From contig NZ_LN879468.1 of NCBI RefSeq assembly GCF_001403635.1, forward strand, positions 372,001 to 436,000: a stretch of 64,000 nucleotides of DNA, in the 5' to 3' direction. The position numbers and the translations under genes are program-made. The DNA comes from Clostridium massiliamazoniense (GTDB taxonomy: Bacteria; Bacillota; Clostridia; Clostridiales; Clostridiaceae). The notes under the pieces are model-generated. The model made no database searches. It was given only the letters and a program-made list of their open reading frames with translations, and was not told the DNA's origin. The number at the start of each line of letters is the position of its first letter. Positions within the stretch are counted from its first letter, which is position 1. Positions 42,560 to 51,711 of this stretch are shown piece by piece.

Positions 42560-43945
42560 ATGTCTAACGGGGGAACAGATTTAGGAAAGGGCAATATAAA
42601 AAAGTTATTAGTAACTTTAGCATTACCTGCAATTATAGCTCAATTAGTTAATATTTTATATAACATAGTGGATAGAATATTCATAGGGAGAATCCAAAAT
42701 GGTGAAATGGCTATGGCTGGTGTTGGAGTTGCTTTTCCTATTTTAATGCTTATATCTGCTTTTAGTGCTTTAATAGGTATGGGAGGAGCACCACTAGCAG
42801 CTATTAAAATGGGAGCAAAAGACAAAGAGGGAGCAGAAAAAATAATAAGTAATAGTTTTTCTACTTTAATAGTAGTATCTGTTATTTTAACTGTAGGTTT
42901 TACCATATTTAAGGTGCCTATATTAAATGCATTTGGAGCTAGTGAAGCAACTATAAAATATGCTATTGATTATTTATCAATTTATTTAATAGGGACAATA
43001 TTTATACAATTTGCTTTGGGGCTTAATCCTTTTATTAATACTCAAGGCTTTGCCCAAATAAGTATGTCAACTGTTATGATAGGAGCAATTATAAATATAG
43101 TTTTAGATCCTATATTTATTTTTACTTTTAACATGGGGGTTAAGGGAGCTGCGTTAGCAACTATATTAGGGCAGTTTGTTTCAGCTATATGGGTATTAAG
43201 CTTTATTTTTGGAAAGAAAAATAAAATTAGAGTGAGAAAAAAATATATAATTCCAGATATGAGAATATTAGGTGCAATAATTGCACTAGGGGTTTCACCA
43301 TTTATAATGCAAGCTACAGAAAGTTTAGTTGTAGTTAGCTTAAATAATAAATTACAAGCTTATGGTGGAGACCTAGCAGTAGGTGCAATGACAATAATGA
43401 GTAGTATAATGCAAATCGTATTATTACCTTTAGTAGGATTAAGTCAAGGAGCTCAGCCTATAATAAGTTATAATTATGGGGCTAAAAGTATAAAAAGAGT
43501 AAAGGAAACTTTTAAATTATTGGTAATTTGTTGTTTAGCATACACAAGTATAATGTGGGTATCCATAATGGTATTTCCAGAGATGTTTGTTAAAATATTT
43601 AATAATAATCCAGAACTTATAGAAATAACAGCTAAAAGTATGAAGATTTTTTTCTTTGGTATCTTTCTATTTGGTGCACAAATAGCTTGTCAACAAACTT
43701 TTTTAGCTTTAGGACAAGCAAAAAATTCATTGATTTTAGCATTGCTAAGAAAAATATTTTTATTAGTACCATTAATATTTATATTGCCAGAATTTTTTAA
43801 GATGAATAAATGGAAATTAAATGCTACATTAATTGCAGAACCAATTTCAGATATAGTAGCCACAATAATTACTATTATTACTTTTTGGATTTTTTATAAA
43901 AAGAAATTAACTAAAATAAAGGAAGAATTTGAAGAAGTAAAATAA
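42560..43945 (+). CDS. MATE-family efflux transporter
   Basis: This 461-residue, 12-TM antiporter has two MATE repeats; the first begins LLVTLALPAIIAQLVNILYNIVDRIFIG and has GMGGAPLAAIKMG, and the second has GLSQGAQPIISYNYGA. MATE proteins export drugs or cationic metabolites with Na+ or H+. Of two tandem ATGs, the second (42560) has the better distance from AGGAGG. A terminator is shared with the convergent flippase gene. Confidence 0.93.
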   Translation: MSNGGTDLGKGNIKKLLVTLALPAIIAQLVNILYNIVDRIFIGRIQNGEMAMAGVGVAFPILMLISAFSALIGMGGAPLAAIKMGAKDKEGAEKIISNSFSTLIVVSVILTVGFTIFKVPILNAFGASEATIKYAIDYLSIYLIGTIFIQFALGLNPFINTQGFAQISMSTVMIGAIINIVLDPIFIFTFNMGVKGAALATILGQFVSAIWVLSFIFGKKNKIRVRKKYIIPDMRILGAIIALGVSPFIMQATESLVVVSLNNKLQAYGGDLAVGAMTIMSSIMQIVLLPLVGLSQGAQPIISYNYGAKSIKRVKETFKLLVICCLAYTSIMWVSIMVFPEMFVKIFNNNPELIEITAKSMKIFFFGIFLFGAQIACQQTFLALGQAKNSLILALLRKIFLLVPLIFILPEFFKMNKWKLNATLIAEPISDIVATIITIITFWIFYKKKLTKIKEEFEEVK

Positions 43946-43978
43946 AAAAATGGGCTATTTTACGTAGCCCATTTTTTT
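43944..43978. terminator. Bidirectional terminator
   Basis: AAAAAAATGGGCTA (43944-43957) pairs with TAGCCCATTTTTTT (43965-43978). It begins at the MATE stop codon and overlaps the end of the convergent gene. Confidence 0.9.
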
Positions 43979-45575
43979 ATTTTAATAATAATACTTTTTT
44001 AAATTTTCTAGGTACAGCATTAAGTAAAGCTTGGTCAACACCTTTAAGTCTTACCATTGCTTGTACATAAACTAAAGCACCCACATAAACGCTTATTAAT
44101 AAAGCAATAAGATTTGCAATATATATCCATAGGAATAAAGAGAAGAATATAAGGAAAATCTTATCAACAAAGAAAACAACTATTCCCATTATAATAGCAC
44201 TTATAGCAGGTTTCTGCCAGCTAGTATATAATAAACCTCTTTTTCCAATATGTCTTTCTATTACAAAAACATTTAGTATTAATGTTACTATGTTTGAAAT
44301 TAATAAGCCTATAATAACACCATAAATATTTATACATACTATTGGTATAAGTAAATAGTCACATATTAATTTTATAGCAACTCCAATTAAAGAGTTTATA
44401 GCACCTTCTTTTACTTTTCCTAAGCTGTTTAACATTGTATTTGTAAGTTGATAAACAGAAGAAAATATAAATACATAAGCACCATATTTCATTATTGAAG
44501 CACCTCCAGTATTATGAGGGCCTAAAATCATAGTAAATACATCTTTGCTTAATACAGATAGACCTATAGCAGCAGGCATTCCTATTAAGAAACCAACTTT
44601 TATAAGATCTTGTATAGAGTTTTGTAGGTTCTTTCTATCACCTGATACATTTGCTCTAGCTATTAAAGGTAATATAGAGATAGCTAAGGAACTTATTAGT
44701 ATCATAGGCGTATTTATAAGTTGCATATATTTGTTAAAATAACCATAGGTAGCTTGGTTTGCAGCTTCTGAGAATCCAGCCTTTTGTAAACCTGTAGTTA
44801 TAAAGTTTAAATCAAGAAGATTATTACCAGCATAAATACATCCAGTTGATATAATTAAAGGTATTGAAAATTTAATTATATAGTTAAATATGTATTTATT
44901 ACTATGCATTCTAGGTTTTGTTTTGTCTCTTTCTATTTTTTGGTCTTTAATGAATTTATATTTTAAATAAATTAAAGAAACTAAAGCACCAATAGCAGTA
45001 CCAGCAGCACCACCAGCAACACCTAGAGTAACACTGTATTTAACAAGTATAAATGAAAAAAAGACACTAAAAATTACATTAAGTACTTGTTCTATAAATT
45101 GAGATATTCCAAGAGGTATTAAATTACTTCTACCTTGAAAATATCCTCTATAGGAACTACCTAGTGCAGTTAAGAAGATACTAGGACAAAGTACTATTAT
45201 AGCAAGATAAGCACTTTCATATCCTCCAAAAGCAGCAGCTTGTCTACTTAATACAAATAAAAGTATTGTCATAATAAGCCCCATAGCAATAAGGATAATA
45301 CGACCAATTTTAAAACTTGCCATTGCATCACGTTCGTGATCTGTTTCCATATATTCAGAAATTAATTTAGGTATGGCGGTGGAAGCTCCAGCTATAGTAA
45401 CCATATAAACAAAGGTATATATACTATAGGCTGATCCATAAACACCATAGCCAGTATTACCTATATTATGGTTCAAAAGAGGAATATATACTAATGATAA
45501 TAACTTTGAACATATATTTGTAAAGGTTAATATCATTACCCCTCTCGAACTGTTTTTCATCTTCAGTTTAATCAT
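43977..45575 (-). CDS. MOP-superfamily polysaccharide/lipid flippase (SpoVB/MurJ-like)
   Basis: This protein of about 530 residues has 12-14 TM helices. It begins SSRGVMILTFTNICSKLLSLVYIPLLNHNIG, and GSSYRGYFQGRSNLIPLGISQFIEQ is the motif region of the SpoVB/YtgP/MurJ-like group. Such proteins flip undecaprenyl-linked wall precursors. The first ATG (45575) directly abuts GGGAG, which is too close; ATG 45560 or a codon between them may be used, so the exact start is uncertain. It is convergent with the MATE gene and divergent from the AIM24-type gene. Confidence 0.9.
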   Translation of the reverse strand: MIKLKMKNSSRGVMILTFTNICSKLLSLVYIPLLNHNIGNTGYGVYGSAYSIYTFVYMVTIAGASTAIPKLISEYMETDHERDAMASFKIGRIILIAMGLIMTILLFVLSRQAAAFGGYESAYLAIIVLCPSIFLTALGSSYRGYFQGRSNLIPLGISQFIEQVLNVIFSVFFSFILVKYSVTLGVAGGAAGTAIGALVSLIYLKYKFIKDQKIERDKTKPRMHSNKYIFNYIIKFSIPLIISTGCIYAGNNLLDLNFITTGLQKAGFSEAANQATYGYFNKYMQLINTPMILISSLAISILPLIARANVSGDRKNLQNSIQDLIKVGFLIGMPAAIGLSVLSKDVFTMILGPHNTGGASIMKYGAYVFIFSSVYQLTNTMLNSLGKVKEGAINSLIGVAIKLICDYLLIPIVCINIYGVIIGLLISNIVTLILNVFVIERHIGKRGLLYTSWQKPAISAIIMGIVVFFVDKIFLIFFSLFLWIYIANLIALLISVYVGALVYVQAMVRLKGVDQALLNAVPRKFKKVLLLK

Positions 45576-45763
45576 CTCCCTTTTAATTAAAAATCGAGGA
45601 CATCTTTAGAATATACACTACAAAATTTAATTTTACAATATTATAACTTATTAGTCATTATTTTTTTTATAATTTAAATAAATAGTAACAAATTATGAAG
45701 AATAGTAACAAATAGAAGAATTTTGATTTAGACTTAGAAAATATTTTTAATATAAAATTAATA

Positions 45764-45792
45764 TTGTAAACGGACCCTTTACTATATATAAT
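45764..45792 (+). promoter_or_regulatory. Sigma-A promoter of the AIM24-type gene
   Basis: TTGTAA (45764-45769) and a perfect TATAAT (45787-45792) are separated by 17 bases, about 40 bases before the ATG. Confidence 0.65.
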
Positions 45793-45838
45793 CTAATTAA
45801 GAAAATCTACTATATAATACTTAGGAGGAATGTGGTAA

Positions 45839-46627
45839 ATGAGAGCAGATGAAATAGATTTTAGACTTTATGGGGATGATATGCAATTTGTAGAAATAGA
45901 ATTAGATCCAAATGAATCAGTTATAGCAGAAGCCGGAGCTATGATGATGATGGATAATGACATTCAAATGGACACGATTTTTGGGGATGGAAGTGGAAGA
46001 GAAAAGGGGTTCTTTGGAAAATTAGGTAGTGCTGCTAAAAGAGCTGTGTCTGGTGAAGGTTTATTTATGACAGTATTTACTAATAGAGGCTATGGAAAAG
46101 AAACTGTATCTTTTGCATCACCTTATCCAGGAAAAATAGTTCCAATGGATTTAAGAATGTACAATGGTAAAATAATATGCCAAAAAGATGCTTTCTTATG
46201 TGCAGCAAAAGGAGTTAGTGTTGGAATTGACTTTAAGAGAAAATTAGGTGCAGGCTTTTTTGGTGGAGAAGGATTTATATTACAAAAGTTAGAAGGGGAT
46301 GGCATAGCATTTATTCATGCTTGTGGAACTATTGTAAGAAAAACACTTATGCCAGGACAAGTATTAAAAGTTGATACAGGATGTTTAGTAGCAATGACTC
46401 AAGGTGTAGATTATGATATACAATATGTTGGTGGAATAAAAAATAGTTTATTTGGTGGTGAGGGAATATTCTTTGCTACTTTAAGAGGACCAGGGGAAGT
46501 TTGGATTCAAAGCTTACCATTTAGTAGATTGGCATCTAAAGTCTTTGCAGCAGCTCCACAAGGCGGAGGAAAAGAAGTAGGCCAAGGTAGTATACTTGGT
46601 GGTTTAGGAGATTTATTCCAAGATTAA
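45839..46627 (+). CDS. TIGR00266/AIM24-family protein
   Basis: This 262-residue protein of the AIM24-like beta-sandwich family begins with DFRLYGDDMQFVEIELDPNE and AEAGAMMMMD, then ETVSFASPYPGKIVPMDL and the C-terminal RGPGEVWIQSLPFSRLA, all typical of the family. A Gly-rich tail follows. The mitochondrial relative AIM24 affects inner-membrane organisation; the bacterial function is unknown. ATG 45839 lies ten bases after AGGAGG. Confidence 0.92.
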   Translation: MRADEIDFRLYGDDMQFVEIELDPNESVIAEAGAMMMMDNDIQMDTIFGDGSGREKGFFGKLGSAAKRAVSGEGLFMTVFTNRGYGKETVSFASPYPGKIVPMDLRMYNGKIICQKDAFLCAAKGVSVGIDFKRKLGAGFFGGEGFILQKLEGDGIAFIHACGTIVRKTLMPGQVLKVDTGCLVAMTQGVDYDIQYVGGIKNSLFGGEGIFFATLRGPGEVWIQSLPFSRLASKVFAAAPQGGGKEVGQGSILGGLGDLFQD

Positions 46628-46673
46628 GATATATTACTTTATATATTAACCTAGTTGTATAAGTAACAAAAGT

Positions 46674-46709
46674 AGAAGGGATATACCAAAACTATGATAT
46701 ATCCCTTCT
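46674..46709. terminator. Bidirectional terminator
   Basis: AGAAGGGATATA (46674-46685) pairs with TATATCCCTTCT (46698-46709). It lies between the convergent AIM24-type and P-type ATPase genes. Confidence 0.8.
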
Positions 46710-46737
46710 TAATTATTTTATCTAGATATGCTTTTAT

Positions 46738-49347
46738 TTATTTGTTTATCAGTATCTTTATAGCTCTAAATATTTGAATTAGTATTAATGGGGCAATGGA
46801 AAGTCCATATACAATGAATAAATTCGTAGAAGAAAGAGCTGAAACTTGGAATGGTGTTCTTAAAATAGGTATTAGTAATACTGCATTAAGTAAAACAAAT
46901 CCAATTAAGAATGCATACCAAGAGAATTTATTAGAAGTAAACTCTTTAATTGTTAAAACCCTATTAGATTTACTAGTAAAGCCATGAACAAGTCGTCCTA
47001 AACAAAGAGTTGCAAATGCCATAGTGCTAGCAATAGCTGAGCTTTCTTTTAATCCAATATGGAAAGCAATCATAGTACATAGAGCTATAATGAATCCTTC
47101 AAATATTACTGAAAGAGTAAAATTTTTAGTTAATATTGATTCATTTAGTTTTCTAGGTTTTTCTTTCATTACATTTTTACTATGAGGTTCTAAACCTAAG
47201 GCTATTGCAGGTAAACTATCAGTTAAAAGATTTATAAATAACAAGTGGACTGCTGCAAATGGAACTGGTAAAGCTAGTATAGAGGCATATAATACTGAGA
47301 ATATACCTGCAGTATTGCCAGATAAAAGAAATTTAAGAGATTTCTTTATATTACTATATATATTTCTACCATTTTCAACTGCTTTTACAATTGTACTAAA
47401 ATTATCATCTGTAAGAACCATGGAAGCGGCATCCTTTGCAACTTCTGAACCTGTTATTCCCATTGCAACACCAATATCAGATTGTTTTAAAGCAGGAGCA
47501 TCATTAACTCCATCTCCAGTCATAGCAACAACATTTCCAAGGTCTTGCCATGCTTTTACTATTCTTATTTTGTGTTCTGGAGATACCCTAGCATATACAG
47601 ATATTTTAGGAACTAGTTCTTTTAGTTCTTCATCAGATAATTTGTCAAGGTATTTTCCTTCTATAGCTTCATTTTCATCTTTTAATATTCCAATTTCTTT
47701 TGCAATAGCAGAAGCAGTGATTTTATGGTCACCAGTAATCATTACTGGTTTTATTCCTGCATTTATACACTCTAAAACTGCGGCTTTAGATTCTTCTCTT
47801 GGAGGATCCATCATAGAAATTAATCCAACAAAGGTTAAATCATTTTCTTCTTTAAGAGTTATTTCAGTATTTAAACCTATATTTTTATAGGCAAAAGCAA
47901 GAACTCTAAGACCATTTTTAGAGAAATCCATATTTATTGAATTGATATGTTTTTTCTTTTCATCTGTTAATTCTTCAATACCATTAGAAGTTTCTATATA
48001 TTTAGCTCTATTTAACAGTACATCAAGAGCTCCTTTTGTAATCATTAAGTTTTCACCATTTAGATTATAAACAGTACTCATAAGTTTTCTGTCAGAATCA
48101 AAAGGGACTTCGGATAATCTTTTATTTTCTTCTCTTAATTTTAATTCATTATGATTATGAAGTAATCCTAAATTGACTAAAGCAACTTCAGTAGGATCTC
48201 CTATTTCAGAACCTGTTGAACTACTTGCATCATTACATAGTATACTCATCATTAACAGTTTTTCTTCTAAAGTATTATTTACATTTAAATCTTTAGAATC
48301 TAATATTTTATTATCAACAAATAATTTTTTAGTAGTCATTTTATTTTGTGTAAGAGTACCTGTTTTATCTGAACAGATTATAGATACACTACCAAGTCCT
48401 TCAACAGCTTGTAATTTTCTAATAATAGCATTTTCTTTAGCCATTTTTTGAGTTCCAAAGGAAAGAACTATAGTAACTATTGAACTAAGAGCTTCAGGAA
48501 TAGCTGCTACTGCTAGAGCTACTGCAAACATAAAGGCATCCATAACAGGTTCACCTCTATAAAGACTAAGACTAAATACTATTATACAAATTCCTATTAT
48601 AGCAAAGGCTAATTTCTTTCCAAAGTTATCTAAGTTAACTTGAAGAGGTGTTTTCTTTTCTTGAGTATTTTTTAATAGCTTGGCAACTTTTCCAAGTTCA
48701 GTGGACATTCCTGTGGCTGTTGCTACAACAATTGCTCTACCATAAGTAACTAAACTTCCTGAGAAGACCATATTTTTTCTATCACCTATAGGAACTTCAT
48801 CATTTTCAATTAAATCTGTGTTTTTTATTATATTTTCAGATTCTCCTGTTAGAGAACTTTCATTAACCTGTAGAGAAAAGTTTTCTATTATTCTACAATC
48901 AGCTCCTACGAAATCACCAGCTTCTAATATAAGAATATCACCAGGGACAATTTCCTTAGAATCTATTTCTGCTTTTTTTCCATTTCTTAAAACCTTAGCT
49001 TTAGGTGATGAAAGCGCCTTAAGACTATTAAGTGATTGTTCTGCTTTGATATGTTGTATGGTTCCTAAAATAGCATTAATTGAAATTACTATAAATATAA
49101 CAAGTGCACTTTCTAAATCACCAATAAATGTTGATATTATAGCTGCTACTAAAAGTATGACTACTAACAAATCCTTAAATTGTTCTAGAAATACCTGAAA
49201 AGTTGTTTTTTTAGGACCATCTTTAAGTTCATTTAATCCATATTTATCTTGTCTTTCTTTTACATCAGAATCATTAAGGCCTACCGATAGATCGACACTT
49301 AAATCTTCTGAGATTTTTTCAATAGATTTTTTATAAGCATTTTTCAA
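46738..49347 (-). CDS. P-type cation ATPase (Ca2+/Mn2+ exporter type)
   Basis: This 869-residue P2-type ATPase has the N-terminal cation-ATPase domain, actuator motif SLTGES, the M4 motif IPEALSS, the phosphorylation site SDKTGTLTQNK (Asp327), MITGDHKITA and TGDGVNDAPAL, and M6 with NLLTDSLPAIALGLEP. These fit the SERCA-like calcium group. The leader carries a yybP-ykoY manganese riboswitch, and riboswitch-linked ATPases of this type are Mn2+ exporters, so Mn2+ is the likely physiological ion (inference). The start is TTG 49347, nine bases after GGGGG; an ATG close by is out of frame. Confidence 0.93.
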   Translation of the reverse strand: MKNAYKKSIEKISEDLSVDLSVGLNDSDVKERQDKYGLNELKDGPKKTTFQVFLEQFKDLLVVILLVAAIISTFIGDLESALVIFIVISINAILGTIQHIKAEQSLNSLKALSSPKAKVLRNGKKAEIDSKEIVPGDILILEAGDFVGADCRIIENFSLQVNESSLTGESENIIKNTDLIENDEVPIGDRKNMVFSGSLVTYGRAIVVATATGMSTELGKVAKLLKNTQEKKTPLQVNLDNFGKKLAFAIIGICIIVFSLSLYRGEPVMDAFMFAVALAVAAIPEALSSIVTIVLSFGTQKMAKENAIIRKLQAVEGLGSVSIICSDKTGTLTQNKMTTKKLFVDNKILDSKDLNVNNTLEEKLLMMSILCNDASSSTGSEIGDPTEVALVNLGLLHNHNELKLREENKRLSEVPFDSDRKLMSTVYNLNGENLMITKGALDVLLNRAKYIETSNGIEELTDEKKKHINSINMDFSKNGLRVLAFAYKNIGLNTEITLKEENDLTFVGLISMMDPPREESKAAVLECINAGIKPVMITGDHKITASAIAKEIGILKDENEAIEGKYLDKLSDEELKELVPKISVYARVSPEHKIRIVKAWQDLGNVVAMTGDGVNDAPALKQSDIGVAMGITGSEVAKDAASMVLTDDNFSTIVKAVENGRNIYSNIKKSLKFLLSGNTAGIFSVLYASILALPVPFAAVHLLFINLLTDSLPAIALGLEPHSKNVMKEKPRKLNESILTKNFTLSVIFEGFIIALCTMIAFHIGLKESSAIASTMAFATLCLGRLVHGFTSKSNRVLTIKEFTSNKFSWYAFLIGFVLLNAVLLIPILRTPFQVSALSSTNLFIVYGLSIAPLILIQIFRAIKILINK

Positions 49348-49512
49348 TTTAAAGAACCCCCTTTTAAATTATATTTAACTTTGTCTAATAATTAGCGGTT
49401 ATAATATTCTATTTTGGGTCTGATAACTAATATCTTCTATAATCTTAAATAGGAATTATTATGCTTTATATAAGACTAATTAAACTTCACTTTATATATT
49501 AAGTTATGAAAA

Positions 49513-49582
49513 GTGTAAAAAAATAAGACTTCTAATATAATCTTTCAGTTTTTTATATCTGAAAAATTATATTAAAAGTCTT
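49513..49582 (-). terminator. Riboswitch expression-platform terminator
   Basis: On the minus strand AAGACTTTTAATATAATTTT and following bases (49582-49559) pair with the complementary arm at 49547-49524 in a stem of about 24 bp, followed by ATTTTTTT. The 5' arm shares AAGACTTT with the 3' strand of the aptamer's closing helix, so the two folds exclude each other. Confidence 0.85.
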
Positions 49583-49662
49583 GTCACCAAATGGAGGTAT
49601 ATAATACCAGGCTATATTGCCGAGATTGTTGATATTATATTTACGACTACTCCCCTTTAATA
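49573..49662 (-). promoter_or_regulatory. yybP-ykoY manganese riboswitch
   Basis: On the minus strand the leader reads AAAGGGGAGUAGUCGU at its 5' end, an internal ATCTCGGCAATATAGCCTGG region and GGTGACAAGACTTTT at its 3' end. AAAGGGGAGUAG and CAAGACYUU are the hallmark conserved ends of the yybP-ykoY Mn2+ aptamer. The terminator overlap predicts that Mn2+ binding stabilises the aptamer and allows read-through into the P-type ATPase gene, raising exporter synthesis when Mn2+ is high. Confidence 0.85.
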
Positions 49663-49685
49663 AGATTAAATTCTTCTTGTAATTT

Positions 49686-49714
49686 ATGATATACAAAATT
49701 AAGGAGAATTGCAA
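49686..49714 (-). promoter_or_regulatory. Promoter of the riboswitch-ATPase transcript
   Basis: On the minus strand TTGCAA (49714-49709) and TATCAT (49691-49686) are separated by 17 bases, placing the transcript start about 20 bases before the aptamer. Confidence 0.55.
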
Positions 49715-49966
49715 CTATTTTTACAAAATAAGATGTAAAAAAAGTAAGTATTAATTTAATTAGATATTACATTAATTAATAATAAGTAAATATTATGAAG
49801 TTATGATGGAAGTTGTTGCTAAATAATAATTTATTTAAAACCAACTTTCAATTTTAAAAGGATATTAGTCTATAAAATTAATAAAGAAATATGCTATAAT
49901 AAACTAAATAAGTAATTATTTGGAATAAAGTTAAAAAAAGTAAAAACTATAATGGGGGGCAAATTT
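49715..49966 (+). other. Leader region of the his operon
   Basis: This AT-rich stretch carries a TATAAT at 49895-49900 as a candidate -10 without a good -35. No T-box (no AGGGTGG-type element), no His-rich leader peptide and no riboswitch were seen. How the operon is controlled is not evident. Confidence 0.4.
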
Positions 49967-51076
49967 ATGAAAGAAAATATAATGAATGTTCCAGATGGAA
50001 CAAGAGATTTACTTTATGAAGATTGTAGAGTAATAGAGAAGCTTACAAGAAAAGTGAATAGTTTATTTGAAAGTTGGAGCTATAGTGAAGTTATAACTCC
50101 AAGCTTAGAATTTTATGATACCTTTACTAACTATAGGGATGGTATAAGCCAAGAAGAAATGTATAAATTTTTTGATAATAAGGGGAAAATTTTAGCCCTT
50201 AAGGCTGATTGTACTATTCCTATAGCTAGAGTTGTAAGTTCTAAACTTAAAAATTCTGAATTACCTTTAAGATTGAGATATGAATCAAGAGTTTTTAGAG
50301 TAAATGAAAGTTTAGTTGGAAAAAGAAATGAATATATAGATTGTGGAATTGAATATATAGGTGGGGAGCATTTTTTTTCTGAGGTAGAGGTATTAATAAT
50401 AGGTATAGAAGCTATAAAAAGCAGTAATATAGATAATTTTAAAATAGAATTAGGACATATAGGAATAATAAGGAGATTATGTGAATTAAGTAATCTTGAT
50501 GAGCATAGTAAAGAGTATTTAATAAAAATAATAGAAGATAAAAAGCTAGTAGAATTAGAAGAATATTTAAATGAACTAAATATAGAGGAAAAATATAAAA
50601 AAATATTTAAAGAAATTCCTTGGTATTTTGGAAATAGGGATATTTTAGATAAGGGAAGAAATTTAATAGATGATAGCTTAATTAGAGAGTATATAGATTA
50701 TTTAGATAAGATTTATAAAAGTTTAGCTTCAATGGGATATGAAAAATATTTAAGTTTTGATTTAGGAATGGCACCAAAAATAAAATATTATTCAGGAATT
50801 GTGTTTAGAGGTTATGTTGAGGGCATTGGAAATTATATATTATACGGCGGAAGATATGATAATTTAATCAAAAGCTATGGAAGAGATTTAGAAGCTATAG
50901 GTTTATCTCTTAGAATAAATGAATTAATAGAAATAATAAATAAAGATGAATTTTTAGATAAGGAAGAAAGCGAAGAGATATTTTATAATAGTGAGAACTT
51001 CAATGAAAAAATTAAAGTGGCTAACGAAAAAAGAAAGCAAGGGAAAAAAGTTGTTCTTCTAAAGGAGGCAAAGTAA
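49967..51076 (+). CDS. hisZ: ATP phosphoribosyltransferase regulatory subunit HisZ
   Basis: This 369-residue HisRS-like paralogue is needed with short-form HisG for the first step of histidine synthesis. It has the class II synthetase core (NVPDGTRDLL, ITPSLEFYDTF, LRYESRVFRVNE, YYSGIVFRGYV) but lacks the anticodon-binding domain, as HisZ does. The ATG at 49967 is seven bases after GGGGGG; the frame's first ATG (49952) overlaps that site. It is the first gene of the his operon, one base from hisG. Confidence 0.95.
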   Translation: MKENIMNVPDGTRDLLYEDCRVIEKLTRKVNSLFESWSYSEVITPSLEFYDTFTNYRDGISQEEMYKFFDNKGKILALKADCTIPIARVVSSKLKNSELPLRLRYESRVFRVNESLVGKRNEYIDCGIEYIGGEHFFSEVEVLIIGIEAIKSSNIDNFKIELGHIGIIRRLCELSNLDEHSKEYLIKIIEDKKLVELEEYLNELNIEEKYKKIFKEIPWYFGNRDILDKGRNLIDDSLIREYIDYLDKIYKSLASMGYEKYLSFDLGMAPKIKYYSGIVFRGYVEGIGNYILYGGRYDNLIKSYGRDLEAIGLSLRINELIEIINKDEFLDKEESEEIFYNSENFNEKIKVANEKRKQGKKVVLLKEAK

Positions 51077-51077
51077 T

Positions 51078-51701
51078 ATGGGAATAAATATAGCTCTTAC
51101 AAAAGGAAGATTAGAAAAGGAAACTATAAAAATATTAGAGAGAGCTGGGATGGACTGCACAGAACTAAAAGATAAAGGGAGAAAATTAGTGTTTCAAGAT
51201 GGGAAGGAAGAGATTAAATATTTTTTAGTTAAATCAAATGATGCTTTAACTTATGTTGAGCATGGTGTTGCAGATATAGCTGTAGTTGGAAAGGATACTA
51301 TATTAGAAGGTAGTAAAAATTATTATGAAGTTTTGGATTTAAATATAGGGAAATGTAAATTTATAGTAGCTGCCATGCCAAAAACTACTTTATATGATTC
51401 AGTTTCACATATTAAAATAGCATCTAAATATCCTAATGTGGCGAGGGAATATTTTAAGAAAAGACATATGGATGTAGAGGTAATTAAAATAGAAGGTTCT
51501 GTTGAGCTAGCACCTATTTTAGGTCTTTGTGATGGTATTGTTGATATTATGGAAACAGGAACCACTCTTAAAGAAAATGGTTTAGTAGTATTAGATGAAA
51601 TTTGTAACTTAAGTGCAAGGGTTATAGTAAATAAGGCAAGCTTTAAAATGAAGCAAGAAGAGATTACAAAATTTATAGATAAAGTTGAAAGTGTCTTATA
51701 A
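51078..51701 (+). CDS. hisG: ATP phosphoribosyltransferase, short form HisG
   Basis: This 207-residue catalytic subunit of the short type lacks the C-terminal regulatory domain and requires HisZ. Landmarks are NIALTKGRLEKE, DIAVVGKDTI and GLCDGIVDIMETGTTLKENG (PRPP-binding). It couples ATP and PRPP to give phosphoribosyl-ATP. AAAGGAGG precedes the start. Confidence 0.97.
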   Translation: MGINIALTKGRLEKETIKILERAGMDCTELKDKGRKLVFQDGKEEIKYFLVKSNDALTYVEHGVADIAVVGKDTILEGSKNYYEVLDLNIGKCKFIVAAMPKTTLYDSVSHIKIASKYPNVAREYFKKRHMDVEVIKIEGSVELAPILGLCDGIVDIMETGTTLKENGLVVLDEICNLSARVIVNKASFKMKQEEITKFIDKVESVL

Positions 51702-51711
51702 GGGGGGAGAT

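Noticed and set aside
49715-49966. T-box or His-rich leader peptide controlling the his operon
   Set aside because: No AGGGTGG-type T-box element, no specifier-like stem and no run of His codons were found.
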